A DNA stretch of 64,000 bases from Streptomyces sp. NBC_00443 (GCF_036014175.1 NZ_CP107917.1:3100001-3164000), one strand, 5' to 3'. Positions 1 to 8,853 are shown, counted from the stretch's first letter. The notes: a model not told the origin generated them from the letters alone. Made by a program: numbers and translations.

Positions 1-692
1 GAGCCCGAGCCTTTCGCTTCGTTCGACTCTCCGGCGCCGGCCGGGACCAGCCCGCGCTCACGCGCGTAGTCCTCGAGCATGCCGCGCAGTTGACGGCGGC
101 CCCGGTGCAGCCGGGACATCACCGTACCGATGGGTGTCCCCATGATGTCCGCGATCTCCTTGTACGCAAAGCCCTCTACGTCGGCCAGATACACGGCGAT
201 GCGGAACTCCTCGGGGATCGCCTGGAGCGCTTCCTTCACGTCCGAGTCGGGCAGGTGGTCGAGCGCCTGCGACTCCGCGGAGCGCAAGCCCGTCGACATG
301 TGCGACTCGGCGCGGGCGAGCTGCCAGTCCTCGATCTCCTCGGCCGCGGAGCGCTGGGGTTCGCGCTGCTTCTTGCGGTACGAGTTGATGAAGGTATTGG
401 TGAGGATCCGGTACAGCCACGCCTTCAGGTTGGTGCCCTCGCGGAACTGGTGGAAGGACGCGTACGCCTTGGCGTACGTCTCCTGCACCAGGTCCTCGGC
501 GTCGGCAGGGTTGCGCGTCATGCGCAGCGCGGCCGAGTACATCTGGTCGAGGTATTCGAGCGCGTCCCGCTCGAAGCGCGCGCTGCGCTCGGCGGTCGTC
601 TCCGCGGACGTGTCCCCGCTCATGCCCTGGCCCTCGGGCTGCTCCGCCTGGCCGTTGTCGGTCCCTGCGTCGGTACCGGGAACCGGACCCAC
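1..692 (-). CDS. sigR: SigR, ECF sigma factor of thiol-oxidative stress (3' end off window)
   Basis: This is an extracytoplasmic-function sigma factor that directs RNA polymerase to disulfide-stress genes. In Streptomyces it is held inactive by the zinc anti-sigma factor RsrA, whose gene normally follows sigR and here would lie off the left edge. Sigma region 2 is visible around [20 protein letters not shown] and region 4 around [20 protein letters not shown]. The visible C-terminus reads [10 protein letters not shown], so only the last residue or so and the stop are missing. The start chosen is the GTG at 692, preceded by GAGGAG. An internal ATG at 623 (MSGDTSAE) is also possible, and an upstream in-frame ATG gives a longer isoform (see 693-857). 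The family identification is very secure. Confidence 0.95.
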   Translation of the reverse strand, partial: MGPVPGTDAGTDNGQAEQPEGQGMSGDTSAETTAERSARFERDALEYLDQMYSAALRMTRNPADAEDLVQETYAKAYASFHQFREGTNLKAWLYRILTNTFINSYRKKQREPQRSAAEEIEDWQLARAESHMSTGLRSAESQALDHLPDSDVKEALQAIPEEFRIAVYLADVEGFAYKEIADIMGTPIGTVMSRLHRGRRQLRGMLEDYARERGLVPAGAGESNEAKGSG

Positions 693-857
693 CTCCTCAA
701 GATTCCGGGCAGGGCCGAATCCGGACCCACCTGAATCGGAGGATAGACGACCTGCCGTACCTGCCGCCCCTCGAATAGGCGCGGTCCTGGCCGCATGCAG
801 CACCGTCCACTCCAGGTCAGCTCGGCTGCCGGCGGTCGGGCAGAAGGTCGAACCCAT
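693..857 (-). other. 55-codon in-frame N-terminal extension of SigR (SigR' isoform)
   Basis: Reading the minus strand from the ATG at 857 ([10 protein letters not shown]...) gives exactly 55 codons with no stop before the GTG at 692 (...RNLEEV). A Shine-Dalgarno-like GAGGAAG lies about 8 nt upstream of the ATG. In S. coelicolor a longer, unstable isoform called SigR', with a 55-residue extension, is made from the stress-inducible sigR promoter. The match in length and promoter position makes the same arrangement here very likely. Translation of the extension is inferred. Confidence 0.8.
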
Positions 858-916
858 GCGGCGGACTTCCTCTCCTACGACGTGAGCGCTGCTGGTTCAG
901 CACCGCTGTCCGCCAC

Positions 917-942
917 AACAGAGGCCGGGGCCCCGACATTCC
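917..942 (-). promoter_or_regulatory. SigR-type promoter (sigRp2) for sigR
   Basis: On the minus strand GGAAT (942-938) is followed by exactly 18 nt and GTT (919-917), the SigR consensus GGAAT-N18/19-GTT. The predicted transcription start is near 910, about 50 nt upstream of the ATG at 857, so the transcript would encode the extended isoform. This is the autoregulatory promoter known for sigR. Confidence 0.85.
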
Positions 943-949
943 CGAGCCT

Positions 950-1612
950 TTACCCGAGTGACCCGGCCCACTTCACTACCGCGTCCGTGACGATCGCCAC
1001 GGCCTCGTCCTGATCGAGGGGCGCCCGCTTGGGCACGGCCAACCCGTGATCGCCGTACGGCACCTCGACCAGCTCGTAGTCACCGTCGGGAAACTCCTCC
1101 GGCTTCCCGAACGGATCGTTCCCGCCCTGGACGACCAGAGTGGGCACGCCGGCCCCGAGCAGCTCGTCGGCGCGGGACTTCTCGGGCTTGCCCGGCGGGT
1201 GCAGGGGGAAGCTCAGCGCGAGTACGGCGTGGGCGCCCAGCTCCGTGGCGGTACGGCAGGCGACGCGTGCACCGGCGCTGCGCCCACCGCAGACCACGGG
1301 CAGCCCGGGCGCGGCGAGCGCGGGCCACAGGCCCCGCCAGCCGACGTCCAGGGTCTTGGGCGCAGGCGCCACCTTCTTGCCGGCCACCCGCCAGGGCTGC
1401 TCCACGAGGGCGACGGTCACTGCGTGGGCCGGGAGGACCTGGGCGAGCGCCTGCAGGTCCCGCGCCCCGATGCCGCCGCCGGCCCCGTGGCTCACCGCCA
1501 GCACCAGCCGGGCCTTCCTCGCCGGGTGCCAGGTGATGCGGGCGTCCCCGGCGTCCGTACCAATGATCTCGGTCGTCACGTCGGACTCGGTCGTCACATC
1601 ATCGGTCGTCAC
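950..1612 (-). CDS. alpha/beta hydrolase of the KANL3/Tex30 type
   Basis: This is a 220-residue predicted alpha/beta-hydrolase. The early oxyanion-type segment VSHGAGGGIGARDL, the nucleophile elbow CGGRSAGARVA (serine), a later acid-bearing strand (VVQGGNDPFG) and a C-terminal histidine in PYGDHGL fit a full Ser-Asp-His triad. The family resembles eukaryotic Tex30/KANL3-like and bacterial dienelactone-hydrolase-like proteins; the substrate is unknown. The start taken is the GTG at 1612. It lies 1 nt beyond the TGA of the SRAP gene, so the two are almost certainly cotranscribed and possibly translationally coupled. The repeated TTxxDVTT residues at the N-terminus look low-complexity, so the true start could be slightly further downstream. 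Confidence 0.8.
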   Translation of the reverse strand: MTTDDVTTESDVTTEIIGTDAGDARITWHPARKARLVLAVSHGAGGGIGARDLQALAQVLPAHAVTVALVEQPWRVAGKKVAPAPKTLDVGWRGLWPALAAPGLPVVCGGRSAGARVACRTATELGAHAVLALSFPLHPPGKPEKSRADELLGAGVPTLVVQGGNDPFGKPEEFPDGDYELVEVPYGDHGLAVPKRAPLDQDEAVAIVTDAVVKWAGSLG

Positions 1613-1613
1613 A

Positions 1614-2429
1614 TCAGAAGAGTGTGCCCTCTTCGGGCCCCTCCAGCTCCTTCAGCAGCTCCGGGCCGTTGTTGCGGACGTTGCTGACCAGCGTGGAGAC
1701 GGGGTAGGCGCGCATCAGCCCGGTGGGCGGCGGGTCGAGCAGCGTCCGCAGCTCCTCCGGGTCCTTGCGGGCCGGGTCGAGCCAGGCGTCCCAGCGGTCC
1801 GGCGTCAGCATCAGGGGCATCCGGGGGTGGATGTCGGCCAGCGCGGCCGGTCCCTCCGCAGGGGCCACCGCCAGCGGGGTCGTCTCCGCCTCCGTCGTGA
1901 TCACGGAGCAGGTCACCCACCAGGCCAGCGGGTGCTCGTCCGGCAGCGTCCTGTCCCGCCAGAACTCGTACAGCCCGGCCATCGCGAACACCGAGCCGTC
2001 GGCGGGCAGCACGAAGTACGGCTGCTTGCGCGGGCGTTTCCGCTTTCCCTCGACCTCCAGGTCCCGCTCCTGCGTGCCGGTGACCCACTCGTAGTAGCCG
2101 TCGGCGGGGATGATGCAGCGCCGGGAGCTGAAGGCCCGCCGGTACGACGGCTTCTCGTGCACCGTCTCCGCGCGGGCGTTGATCATCTTGAAGGCGCTCT
2201 CGGGGGTCTTGGACCAGCTGGGCACCAGGCCCCACTTGAGCTTGCGCAGCTGCCGAACCGGCCGGGGGTCGTCCGCGTCTTTCAAGGGACGGTCGAGGAC
2301 GACGTGAACTTCTTTCGTCGGAGCCACGTTGTAATCCGCATCAAGGGTCTCCTCGGGCTCCCACTTCTCGATCTCAAAGATTCCTGCGAGATCCTCGGCC
2401 CCACGACTAGCCGCATACCGTCCGCACAT
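1614..2429 (-). CDS. SOS response-associated peptidase (SRAP, YedK/HMCES family)
   Basis: This 271-residue SRAP-domain protein covalently shields abasic sites in single-stranded DNA. The start is placed at the ATG at 2429 because the family requires Cys2 directly after the initiator methionine, and here the protein begins MCGRYAAS. Further family blocks are YNVAPTK near residue 33, KWGLVPSW near 68, INARAETV near 86 with the conserved Asn and Glu, GYYEW, and HPRMPLML near the C-terminus with the conserved His. All known catalytic residues (Cys2, Asn, Glu, His) are visible. It is the first gene of a pair with the hydrolase gene downstream. Length is typical for the family. Confidence 0.93.
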   Translation of the reverse strand: MCGRYAASRGAEDLAGIFEIEKWEPEETLDADYNVAPTKEVHVVLDRPLKDADDPRPVRQLRKLKWGLVPSWSKTPESAFKMINARAETVHEKPSYRRAFSSRRCIIPADGYYEWVTGTQERDLEVEGKRKRPRKQPYFVLPADGSVFAMAGLYEFWRDRTLPDEHPLAWWVTCSVITTEAETTPLAVAPAEGPAALADIHPRMPLMLTPDRWDAWLDPARKDPEELRTLLDPPPTGLMRAYPVSTLVSNVRNNGPELLKELEGPEEGTLF

Positions 2430-2499
2430 ACGTGCAACACTGCCAGGCCCGCCCGTCACCCGACCACCACCCCTCGCCCACAGGGAGCCACCGCCTTAC

Positions 2500-3222
2500 A
2501 TGGACAGCACCGCATCCGCCTCGCTCGCCTCCCTCTGGGACGAGGTCTCCGGTAGTCAGCCCGACCCCGACCTGTGGGTGGTGGTCGCCGCCCTGGTGGT
2601 CGCGCTCGCCGTCGTCGTCCCGCACCCGCTGTGGCGTCTCTCACGCAACGCCATCACCATCGCCCACGAGGGCGGCCACGGCCTGATCGCGCTGCTGACC
2701 GGCCGGACGCTGACCGGCATACGCCTGCACTCCGACACCAGCGGCCTCACCGTCAGCCGCGGCAAGCCGCACGGCATCGGCATGATCCTCACCGCGGCCG
2801 CGGGCTACACGGCTCCCCCGCTGCTGGGCCTCGGCGGCGCCGCCCTGCTGGGCGCGGGCCGGATCACCCTCCTGCTGTGGGTGGCGACGGCCCTGCTGGT
2901 GGCGATGCTGGTGATGATCCGGAACGCGTACGGGGCACTGACGGTGTTCGTGACCGGCGGCACCTTCGTCCTGGTGTCCTGGCTGACCGGACCTCAGGTA
3001 CAGGCGGCGTTCGCGTACGTGGTGGTGTGGTTCCTGCTGGTGGGCGGGGTGAGGCCGGCGTTCGAGCTGCAGGCGAAGAGGTCGCGGGGAGGGGCGGGCG
3101 ACTCGGACGCGGACCAGCTGTCGCGCTTGACGCATGTGCCCGCGTGGTTGTGGTTGTTCCTGTTCCACGCGGTGTCGTTGTGCTCGCTGATAGGCGGCGG
3201 TCGCTGGCTGCTCGGGGTGTGA
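2500..3222 (+). CDS. M50-type membrane metallopeptidase
   Basis: This is a 240-residue integral membrane protein with a zinc-binding HEGGH motif at residues 56-60, directly after a first membrane segment (VVVAALVVALAVVVP). Further hydrophobic spans follow around residues 98-115, 122-140, 148-160, 168-182 and at the C-terminus. The architecture matches the small M50B-like family common in actinobacteria, which relates to site-2-type intramembrane proteases. No PDZ domain is present and the substrate is unknown. It is divergent from the SRAP gene, with 70 nt between the two start codons. Confidence 0.85.
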   Translation: MDSTASASLASLWDEVSGSQPDPDLWVVVAALVVALAVVVPHPLWRLSRNAITIAHEGGHGLIALLTGRTLTGIRLHSDTSGLTVSRGKPHGIGMILTAAAGYTAPPLLGLGGAALLGAGRITLLLWVATALLVAMLVMIRNAYGALTVFVTGGTFVLVSWLTGPQVQAAFAYVVVWFLLVGGVRPAFELQAKRSRGGAGDSDADQLSRLTHVPAWLWLFLFHAVSLCSLIGGGRWLLGV

Positions 3223-3244
3223 CGGCCGGCCTCAAGCGGCGCGG

Positions 3245-3312
3245 GCCGTCCCGCTGTGCGCTCCGCCGCATGGCGCGACCAGCCCCAACGGCGCCGCACC
3301 CGAACAACGGCC
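3245..3312 (+). repeat. Streptomyces intergenic repeat (GCGCGACCAGCC family)
   Basis: The spacer between the M50 gene and aroA contains the word GGCGCGACCAGCCCCAACGG, followed by cggcgccgcacccg. A related copy occurs at 23705-23775. Such elements recur in intergenic spaces of many Streptomyces genomes, so it marks non-coding sequence here. Its function is unknown. Confidence 0.5.
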
Positions 3313-3342
3313 TGTGCAACCCCCTCCTTATAAAGTGAACCC

Positions 3343-4662
3343 ATGGCCCAAAACCCCGCCGCCCACACCGCCCTATGGCCCGCCCCGCACGCAAGCGGAG
3401 CCGTCGACGCGACGGTCCACGTGCCGGGGTCCAAGTCGGTCACCAACCGCGCCCTCGTCCTCGCCGCCCTGGCGAGCGAGCCCGGCTGGCTGCGCCGCCC
3501 CCTGCGTTCCCGCGACACCCTGCTGATGGCCGGCGCGCTGCGGGCGATGGGCGTCGGTATCGAGGAGGGCGTGGGCCCCGAGGGCACCGGCGAGGCCTGG
3601 CGGGTGCTCCCCGCGGGCCTGCGGGGCCCGGCCACGGTCGACGTCGGCAACGCCGGCACGGTGATGCGCTTCCTGCCGCCGGTCGCCGCGCTGGCCGACG
3701 GCCCCATCCGCTTCGACGGCGACCCCAGGTCGTACGAGCGTCCCCTGAACGGCGTGATCGACGCCCTGCGCGTCCTCGGTGCCCGGATCGACGACGACGG
3801 GCGGGGCGCGCTGCCGCTCACGGTCCATGGCGGGGGTGCGCTGGAGGGCGGCCCGGTGGAGATCGACGCCTCGTCGTCGTCCCAGTTCGTCTCGGCGCTC
3901 CTGCTCTCCGGCCCGCGATTCAACCAGGGCGTGGAGCTCCGGCACACCGGCTCCTCCCTCCCCTCCATGCCGCACATCCGCATGACCGTCGACATGCTGC
4001 GCGCGGTCGGCGCCCAGGTCGACACCCCGGAGTCGGGCGGCGAGCCGAACGTCTGGCGGGTCACGCCGGGCGCCCTGCTCGGCCGTGACCTGACCATCGA
4101 GCCGGATCTGTCCAACGCCCAGCCGTTCCTGGCGGCGGCGCTGGTGACCGGCGGCAAGGTCCTCGTCCCGGACTGGCCGACCCGGACCACCCAGCCCGGT
4201 GACCGGCTGCGCGAGATCTTCACCGAGATGGGCGGCTCCTGTGAACTCAACGAGTACGGGCTCGTGTTCACCGGTTCGGGTGCCGTCCACGGCATCGACG
4301 TGGACCTGAGCGAGGTCGGCGAGCTCACGCCGGGCATCGCCGCGGTCGCGGCCCTCGCGGACTCCCCGTCCACACTGCGCGGCGTGGCGCACCTGCGGCT
4401 GCACGAGACGGACCGCCTGGCCGCGCTGACCAAGGAGATCAACGAACTCGGCGGCGACGTCACCGAGACCGCCGACGGTCTGCACATCCGCCCGCGCCGT
4501 CTGCACGGCGGGGTCTTCCACACGTACGAGGACCACCGCATGGCGACGGCCGGCGCGATCATCGGCCTCGCGGTCGAGGGCGTACGGATCGAGAACGTGG
4601 CGACGACGGCGAAGACCCTCCCGGACTTCCCCGGACTGTGGACCGGGATGCTCGGGGCCTAG
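3343..4662 (+). CDS. aroA: 3-phosphoshikimate 1-carboxyvinyltransferase (EPSP synthase)
   Basis: This enzyme transfers enolpyruvyl from PEP to shikimate-3-phosphate in the aromatic amino-acid (shikimate) pathway, in the cytosol. The 439-residue length is normal. Visible signatures are [11 protein letters not shown] (residues 28-38, substrate-binding Lys and Ser), [18 protein letters not shown] near 102, [18 protein letters not shown] near 174, and the C-terminal block [11 protein letters not shown]. The stop is 11 nt before the rsgA start, so aroA and rsgA form an operon. The ATG at 3343 directly precedes the family's N-terminal strand. Confidence 0.97.
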   Translation: MAQNPAAHTALWPAPHASGAVDATVHVPGSKSVTNRALVLAALASEPGWLRRPLRSRDTLLMAGALRAMGVGIEEGVGPEGTGEAWRVLPAGLRGPATVDVGNAGTVMRFLPPVAALADGPIRFDGDPRSYERPLNGVIDALRVLGARIDDDGRGALPLTVHGGGALEGGPVEIDASSSSQFVSALLLSGPRFNQGVELRHTGSSLPSMPHIRMTVDMLRAVGAQVDTPESGGEPNVWRVTPGALLGRDLTIEPDLSNAQPFLAAALVTGGKVLVPDWPTRTTQPGDRLREIFTEMGGSCELNEYGLVFTGSGAVHGIDVDLSEVGELTPGIAAVAALADSPSTLRGVAHLRLHETDRLAALTKEINELGGDVTETADGLHIRPRRLHGGVFHTYEDHRMATAGAIIGLAVEGVRIENVATTAKTLPDFPGLWTGMLGA

Positions 4663-4673
4663 GGGACACCGCC

Positions 4674-5684
4674 ATGCGCCGCTACGGCAAGCACACCGAC
4701 GAGGACGACATCCGCACCCGTCCCGGCCGTCGGAACACCCGGCCCCGTTCGAACATCCGCCCCAAGCACGAGGACGCCGCCGAGGGCATGGTCCTCACCG
4801 TCGACCGGGGCCGTCTGACGGTCCTCGTGGACGACCGGATCGTGATGGCCATGAAAGCCCGCGAACTGGGCCGCAAGGCCGCGGTCGTCGGCGACCGGGT
4901 GGCACTGGTCGGCGATCTGTCCGGCAAGAAGGACACGCTCGCGCGGATCGTGCGGATCGAGGACCGGACGTCGGTGCTGCGACGGCCGGCCGACGACGAC
5001 GATCCCTTCGAGCGCGTGGTCGTGGCCAACGCCGACCAACTCGCCATCGTCACCGCCCTCGCCGACCCCGAGCCGCGGCCGCGGCTGATCGACCGCTGTC
5101 TGGTGGCGGCGTTCGACGGCGGCCTGGAGCCGTTGCTGGTGATGACGAAGTCGGACCTGGCCCCACCGGCCAAGCTCCTTGAGCTGTACGGCGACCTGGA
5201 CATCCCGTACGTGGTCACCAGCCGCGACGAGTTGGAGAACGGCGGTGCGGCGGACCGCGTACGGGAGCAACTGGGCGGCAGGGTCACGGCGTTCGTGGGC
5301 CACTCGGGTGTCGGCAAGACGACCCTGGTGAACGCGCTGGTGCCGGAGGAACGGCGGCGCTCCACAGGTCTTGTGAACGCGGTGACGGGCCGGGGCCGGC
5401 ACACGACGACGTCCGCGCTGGCGCTGCCGCTGGCGGAGGTGGACGGCTGGGTGATCGACACCCCCGGCGTCCGCTCCTTCGGCCTGGCGCATGTCGACCC
5501 GTCCCGGGTGATCCACGCGTTCCCCGATCTGGAACCGGGAACCGAGGGCTGCCCGCGTGCGTGCAGTCATGATGAACCGGACTGTGCGCTGGACGACTGG
5601 GTGGCGCAGGGGCACGCCGATCCGGCACGGCTGTACTCGCTGCGGCGGCTGCTGGCGTCGCGCGAACCCACGGAAGGTGACTGA
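4674..5684 (+). CDS. rsgA: RsgA, circularly permuted GTPase of 30S ribosome maturation
   Basis: RsgA acts late in small-subunit assembly and hydrolyses GTP on the 30S particle. The 336-residue protein has an N-terminal OB-fold (about residues 35-105) and a circularly permuted GTPase order: G4 as TKSD at 159-162, then the P-loop GHSGVGKTT at 209-217, then DTPG at 262-265. A zinc knuckle follows (Cys293, Cys297, His299, Cys304 in CPRACSHDEPDC). The start is the ATG at 4674 (MRRYGKHTDED), 11 nt after the aroA stop and preceded by AGGGGA. An in-frame ATG inside aroA is rejected because it lacks a ribosome-binding site. Confidence 0.95.
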   Translation: MRRYGKHTDEDDIRTRPGRRNTRPRSNIRPKHEDAAEGMVLTVDRGRLTVLVDDRIVMAMKARELGRKAAVVGDRVALVGDLSGKKDTLARIVRIEDRTSVLRRPADDDDPFERVVVANADQLAIVTALADPEPRPRLIDRCLVAAFDGGLEPLLVMTKSDLAPPAKLLELYGDLDIPYVVTSRDELENGGAADRVREQLGGRVTAFVGHSGVGKTTLVNALVPEERRRSTGLVNAVTGRGRHTTTSALALPLAEVDGWVIDTPGVRSFGLAHVDPSRVIHAFPDLEPGTEGCPRACSHDEPDCALDDWVAQGHADPARLYSLRRLLASREPTEGD

Positions 5685-5838
5685 GAGGCCGACGGAGGAA
5701 GGCGACTGACCTCCGCGTTGTTTGTCTCCCTGTAGGGCTGGTAAGGGCATAATCGCACCGAGCCGGATCCAAGCCTGACCAAAGCCTGACGAACCTGACG
5801 AAGCGGTCACAGAACGTGGGGATACGGGAGGACAGCAC

Positions 5839-6162
5839 ATGGCGTGGCTGCTGGTCATCGTGGCGGGGCTGCTCGAAACCGGGTTCGCCGTCTGCCTGAA
5901 GCTGTCGCACGGCTTCAGCCGCCTGTGGCCGACGGTCGCGTTCTGCATCTTCGCCCTCGGCAGTTTCGGGCTGCTGACGCTGGCATTGAGGAAGCTGGAC
6001 GTGGGGCCGGCGTATGCGGTGTGGACGGGGATCGGCGCGGCGGGCACGGCGATCTACGGGATGATCTTCCTCGGTGACATCGTGTCGACGTTGAAGATCG
6101 TGTCGATCAGCCTCGTGATCGTGGGCGTGGTCGGCCTGCAGCTGTCGGGTTCGGCGCAGTGA
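5839..6162 (+). CDS. SMR-family small exporter (SugE/Gdx-like)
   Basis: This is a 107-residue, four-helix inner-membrane protein of the small multidrug resistance family, working as an antiporter dimer. The essential glutamate is in helix 1 (AGLLETGFAVCLKLS, Glu14). Helices run roughly 2-20, 28-48, 55-77 and 82-103. The loop-side GAAGTAIYGMIFLGD block fits the SugE/Gdx subgroup, which exports guanidinium, better than the EmrE subgroup. I see no convincing guanidine riboswitch upstream. The gene converges on the TetR gene that follows (19 nt gap), so the two are not in one transcript. Confidence 0.85.
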   Translation: MAWLLVIVAGLLETGFAVCLKLSHGFSRLWPTVAFCIFALGSFGLLTLALRKLDVGPAYAVWTGIGAAGTAIYGMIFLGDIVSTLKIVSISLVIVGVVGLQLSGSAQ

Positions 6163-6181
6163 GCCCCATCCCCTGCTGCGG

Positions 6182-6790
6182 TCAGTTCGCCAACTGCCGG
6201 TGCAGCGCGCTGCGTACGAGGTCGGCGACGCCGCCCTCGCCGGGTGGCGCGGCGACGCAGGACAGGGCCAGCCTGCCGACGAGTTCGCAGGAGCGGGCGA
6301 GGTCGGCCGCGTCGGTCTTGTTGACGCCGGGTCCGGTCAGGACCGCCACGGCCCGGTCGCGCACCAGGCCCACGAAGTCGCCGGGTGACGGGAGCGGCCC
6401 GTCGGCCCGCCGCTGAGCCGGTACAGCGGAGGAGGACGGGACCGCGGACAGGGTCGGCGAGGGCAGCCGGTCGCTCCAGCAGCCGGTGAGCATGGCGCGG
6501 ACGAGGACGTTGTCGCGGGCGAGTCCGGCGGTCCACTCCGCGGTGGCGGTGAGCCGGTCGCGGGCGTCGCCGGCGGTGGCGAGGGCGCGCTCGACGCCGG
6601 CGAGGTACCCGTCCGCCTCTCGCCTCACGAGTGCGCGGGCCAGGCCTTCCTTGCTCCCGAACTCGTTGTACAGCGTCTGCCGGGACACGCCGGCCGCGGC
6701 GGCCACGTCCACCATCCGCACGGCAGACCACGGCCTGCGCGCCAGCGCCGTGTAAGCGGCGTCCAGCAGGGATTCCCGCGCTGCAGGCAT
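6182..6790 (-). CDS. TetR-family transcriptional regulator
   Basis: The 202-residue protein has an N-terminal helix-turn-helix, with the recognition helix in [22 protein letters not shown] (about residues 26-47). The variable ligand-binding domain follows. The start chosen is the second of two adjacent ATGs (6790), which lies 5 nt after GGGAGG; the ATG at 6793 is possible. A longer upstream frame exists but has no ribosome-binding site and overlaps hisN. It converges on the SMR exporter and is divergent from hisN (about 190 nt), so either could be its target. The ligand is unknown. Confidence 0.88.
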   Translation of the reverse strand: MPAARESLLDAAYTALARRPWSAVRMVDVAAAAGVSRQTLYNEFGSKEGLARALVRREADGYLAGVERALATAGDARDRLTATAEWTAGLARDNVLVRAMLTGCWSDRLPSPTLSAVPSSSAVPAQRRADGPLPSPGDFVGLVRDRAVAVLTGPGVNKTDAADLARSCELVGRLALSCVAAPPGEGGVADLVRSALHRQLAN

Positions 6791-6982
6791 CATCGCCTCC
6801 CTGGGACGAGCGGCTCTGCGCCCAGATTTGACGCGCGCAGCGGCACTGTCAAGGGTTCGCGAGTGCACGCGGGGGCGCCAGTCGGTCGGGGTGCGCGGGC
6901 TCCCGTCGGGTCCCGGGTGCCGGGGAACTTGATCCACGGGCCCTGTAGCCCCACCCCGACCACGACAGATAGCGTTCGTTCC

Positions 6983-7783
6983 ATGCCGGACTACCTCGAC
7001 GATCTCCGCCTCGCCCACGTCCTCGCGGACGCCGCCGACGCCGCGACCATGGACCGCTTCAAGGCACTCGACCTCAAGGTCGAGACCAAGCCGGACATGA
7101 CCCCGGTGAGCGAGGCCGACAAGGCCGCCGAGGACCTCATCCGCGGGCAGCTCCAGCGCGCCCGCCCGAGAGACGCGGTCCTCGGAGAGGAGTACGGCAT
7201 CGAGGGCACCGGCCCCCGCCGCTGGGTGATCGACCCGATCGACGGCACCAAGAACTACGTACGCGGCGTCCCGGTCTGGGCCACCCTCATCTCCCTGACC
7301 GAGGCCTCGGAAGGCGGCTACCAGCCGGTCGTGGGCCTCGTCTCCGCCCCCGCCCTCGGCCGCCGCTGGTGGGCAGCCAAGGGACACGGCGCGTTCACGG
7401 GCCGCAGTCTGTCCTCCGCCTCCCGCCTGCGCGTCTCCCGCGTCTCGAAGCTGACGGACGCCTCGTTCGCGTACTCCTCACTCAGCGGCTGGGAGGAGCA
7501 GGGACGCCTCGACGGCTTCCTCGACCTCACGCGCGAGGTGTGGCGCACGCGCGCGTACGGCGACTTCTGGCCGTACATGATGGTCGCCGAGGGCTCGGTG
7601 GACCTGTGCGCCGAGCCCGAGCTGTCCCTGTGGGACATGGCCGCCACCGCGATCGTCGTGACGGAGGCGGGCGGCACCTTCACCGGCCTCGACGGCCGCC
7701 CCGGCCCCCACAGCGGCAACGCGGCCGCGTCGAACGGCCTGCTGCACGACGAGCTCCTCGGTTACCTCAACGAACGCTACTGA
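6983..7783 (+). CDS. hisN: Histidinol-phosphatase HisN (inositol monophosphatase fold)
   Basis: This 266-residue Mg2+-dependent phosphatase is predicted to remove phosphate from L-histidinol phosphate, the penultimate step of histidine synthesis. Visible metal-site motifs are GEEYG (about residue 69), the signature [17 protein letters not shown] (about 80-96), and the C-terminal [23 protein letters not shown]. Actinobacterial HisN belongs to this family, so that name is preferred over a generic inositol monophosphatase. The start is ATG 6983 ([16 protein letters not shown]). A longer in-frame extension is dismissed because it has no homology-like content. Confidence 0.9.
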   Translation: MPDYLDDLRLAHVLADAADAATMDRFKALDLKVETKPDMTPVSEADKAAEDLIRGQLQRARPRDAVLGEEYGIEGTGPRRWVIDPIDGTKNYVRGVPVWATLISLTEASEGGYQPVVGLVSAPALGRRWWAAKGHGAFTGRSLSSASRLRVSRVSKLTDASFAYSSLSGWEEQGRLDGFLDLTREVWRTRAYGDFWPYMMVAEGSVDLCAEPELSLWDMAATAIVVTEAGGTFTGLDGRPGPHSGNAAASNGLLHDELLGYLNERY

Positions 7784-7834
7784 GCGCCCCCTTGTTGACC
7801 CCCTCTTTACCTGTCACTCTGAGAGTCCCCCCAC

Positions 7835-7860
7835 TTGTGAATTTGTGAAACAATGAACAA
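7835..7860 (+). promoter_or_regulatory. AT-rich direct repeat upstream of the CBS gene
   Basis: Two copies of TTGTGAA lie at 7835-7841 and 7843-7849, in an A/T-rich island (to about 7860) that stands out in this GC-rich DNA. The position, 35-60 nt upstream of the CBS start codon, suits a promoter or operator. No regulator can be named. Confidence 0.35.
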
Positions 7861-7895
7861 ACGGTGCGGGGGCACTTCAGGAGGTGGCTCCATCC

Positions 7896-8288
7896 ATGCT
7901 CGTACGTGACGCCATGAGCACCGTGGTCCTCACCATCGGCCCCACCCACACCCTTCGCCAGGCCGCCGCGCTGATGTCCGCTCGTCGGATCGGCGCGGCC
8001 GTGGTCCACGACCCCGACGCCGGCGGCATCGGCATCCTCACCGAACGCGACATCCTCAACTCCGTCGGCCTCGGGCAGAACCCGGACGCCGAGCGCGCCC
8101 ACGACCACACCACCAACAACGTCGTGTTCGCGGCCCCGTCATGGACCCTGGAGGAGGCGGCCCGCGCCATGGCGCACGGCGGCTTCCGGCATCTGATCGT
8201 CCTGGACCACGAAGAACCCGTGGGCATCGTCTCGGTCCGCGACATCATCCGCTGCTGGGCACCCGTACGGCAGCACGTGCCCGCCTAG
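7896..8288 (+). CDS. CBS-domain pair protein
   Basis: The 130-residue protein consists of two CBS motifs: VRDAMSTVVLTIGPTHTLRQAAALMSARRIGAA to GILTERDIL, and NNVVFAAPSWTLEEAARAMAHGGFRHLIVL to GIVSVRDIIR. Such stand-alone pairs usually bind adenine nucleotides and act as energy-state sensors for partner proteins. The partner is not identifiable here. The start is ATG 7896 (MLVRDAMS), 11 nt after AGGAGG. A GTG four codons upstream overlaps the Shine-Dalgarno and is unlikely. It lies 135 nt before catR on the same strand. Confidence 0.9.
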   Translation: MLVRDAMSTVVLTIGPTHTLRQAAALMSARRIGAAVVHDPDAGGIGILTERDILNSVGLGQNPDAERAHDHTTNNVVFAAPSWTLEEAARAMAHGGFRHLIVLDHEEPVGIVSVRDIIRCWAPVRQHVPA

Positions 8289-8423
8289 AGCGCCGGATGG
8301 GCCGGACCCCCCAGGGAGCCCGGCCCACTGGCCGCCCACGGTCTTAGACTTTGTCCAGATCAAGCTACGCTCCAAAGTCACACCCATTCGGAATCTGGTC
8401 CTCCTGCTGTTAAGGTGTTCTGC

Positions 8424-8840
8424 ATGAGTGACCTTCTGGAACGGCTGCGCGGACGCGGATGGCGGATGACCGCGCAGCGGCGTGTCGTGGCCGAGGTGCT
8501 CGCCGGCGATCACGTCCACCTGACGGCCGACGAGGTGCACGCCCGGGCCGTCGCCAAGCTGCCCGAGATCTCCAGGGCGACCGTCTACAACACGCTGGGC
8601 GAGCTGGTCACCCTCGGTGAGGTGCTCGAGGTCTCCACCGACAAGCGCGCGAAGCGGTACGACCCGAACGCCCACCGGCCCCACCACCACCTGGTCTGCG
8701 CCCAGTGCGGCTCCATCCGGGACGTCCACCCGACGGGCAACCCGATGGCCGACCTCCCGGACTCCGAGCGCTTCGGCTTCACGGTCTCGGACGTCGAGGT
8801 GACGTACCGCGGCCTCTGCCCGAACTGCGCGAAGGCCTAG
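8424..8840 (+). CDS. catR: CatR/PerR-type Fur-family peroxide regulator
   Basis: This 138-residue metalloregulator resembles Streptomyces CatR, a peroxide-sensing repressor of catalase genes. The DNA-binding helix is in AKLPEISRATVYNTLGELV. The Fur-family metal site HRPHHHLVCAQCGSIRDVHP (about residues 87-105) carries the first CxxC, and CPNCAKA at the C-terminus carries the second, the structural zinc site. No catalase gene is adjacent, as is also true for S. coelicolor catR. A comparatively AT-rich block at about 8343-8366 upstream may hold its own operator. The call among Fur subtypes rests on overall resemblance to CatR. Confidence 0.85.
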   Translation: MSDLLERLRGRGWRMTAQRRVVAEVLAGDHVHLTADEVHARAVAKLPEISRATVYNTLGELVTLGEVLEVSTDKRAKRYDPNAHRPHHHLVCAQCGSIRDVHPTGNPMADLPDSERFGFTVSDVEVTYRGLCPNCAKA

Positions 8841-8853
8841 CGGCCACCCCCTG

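Noticed and set aside
5690..5838. Possible guanidine riboswitch upstream of the SMR exporter (two ACGA words in ctgacgaacctgacgaag)
   Set aside because: No flanking complementary stems like those of the mini-ykkC type, and no ykkC class I core.
6161..6200. SMR gene and TetR gene as a regulated operon
   Set aside because: They are convergent with a 19-nt gap, so they cannot share a transcript; regulation of one by the other is unproven.
7835..7860. Rex operator upstream of the CBS gene
   Set aside because: The two TTGTGAA words are direct repeats, not the inverted TGTGAAC-N4-GTTCACA arrangement.
8395..8421. SigR promoter upstream of catR (GGAAT ... GTT)
   Set aside because: The spacer between the elements is 14 nt, outside the 18-19 nt SigR requirement.
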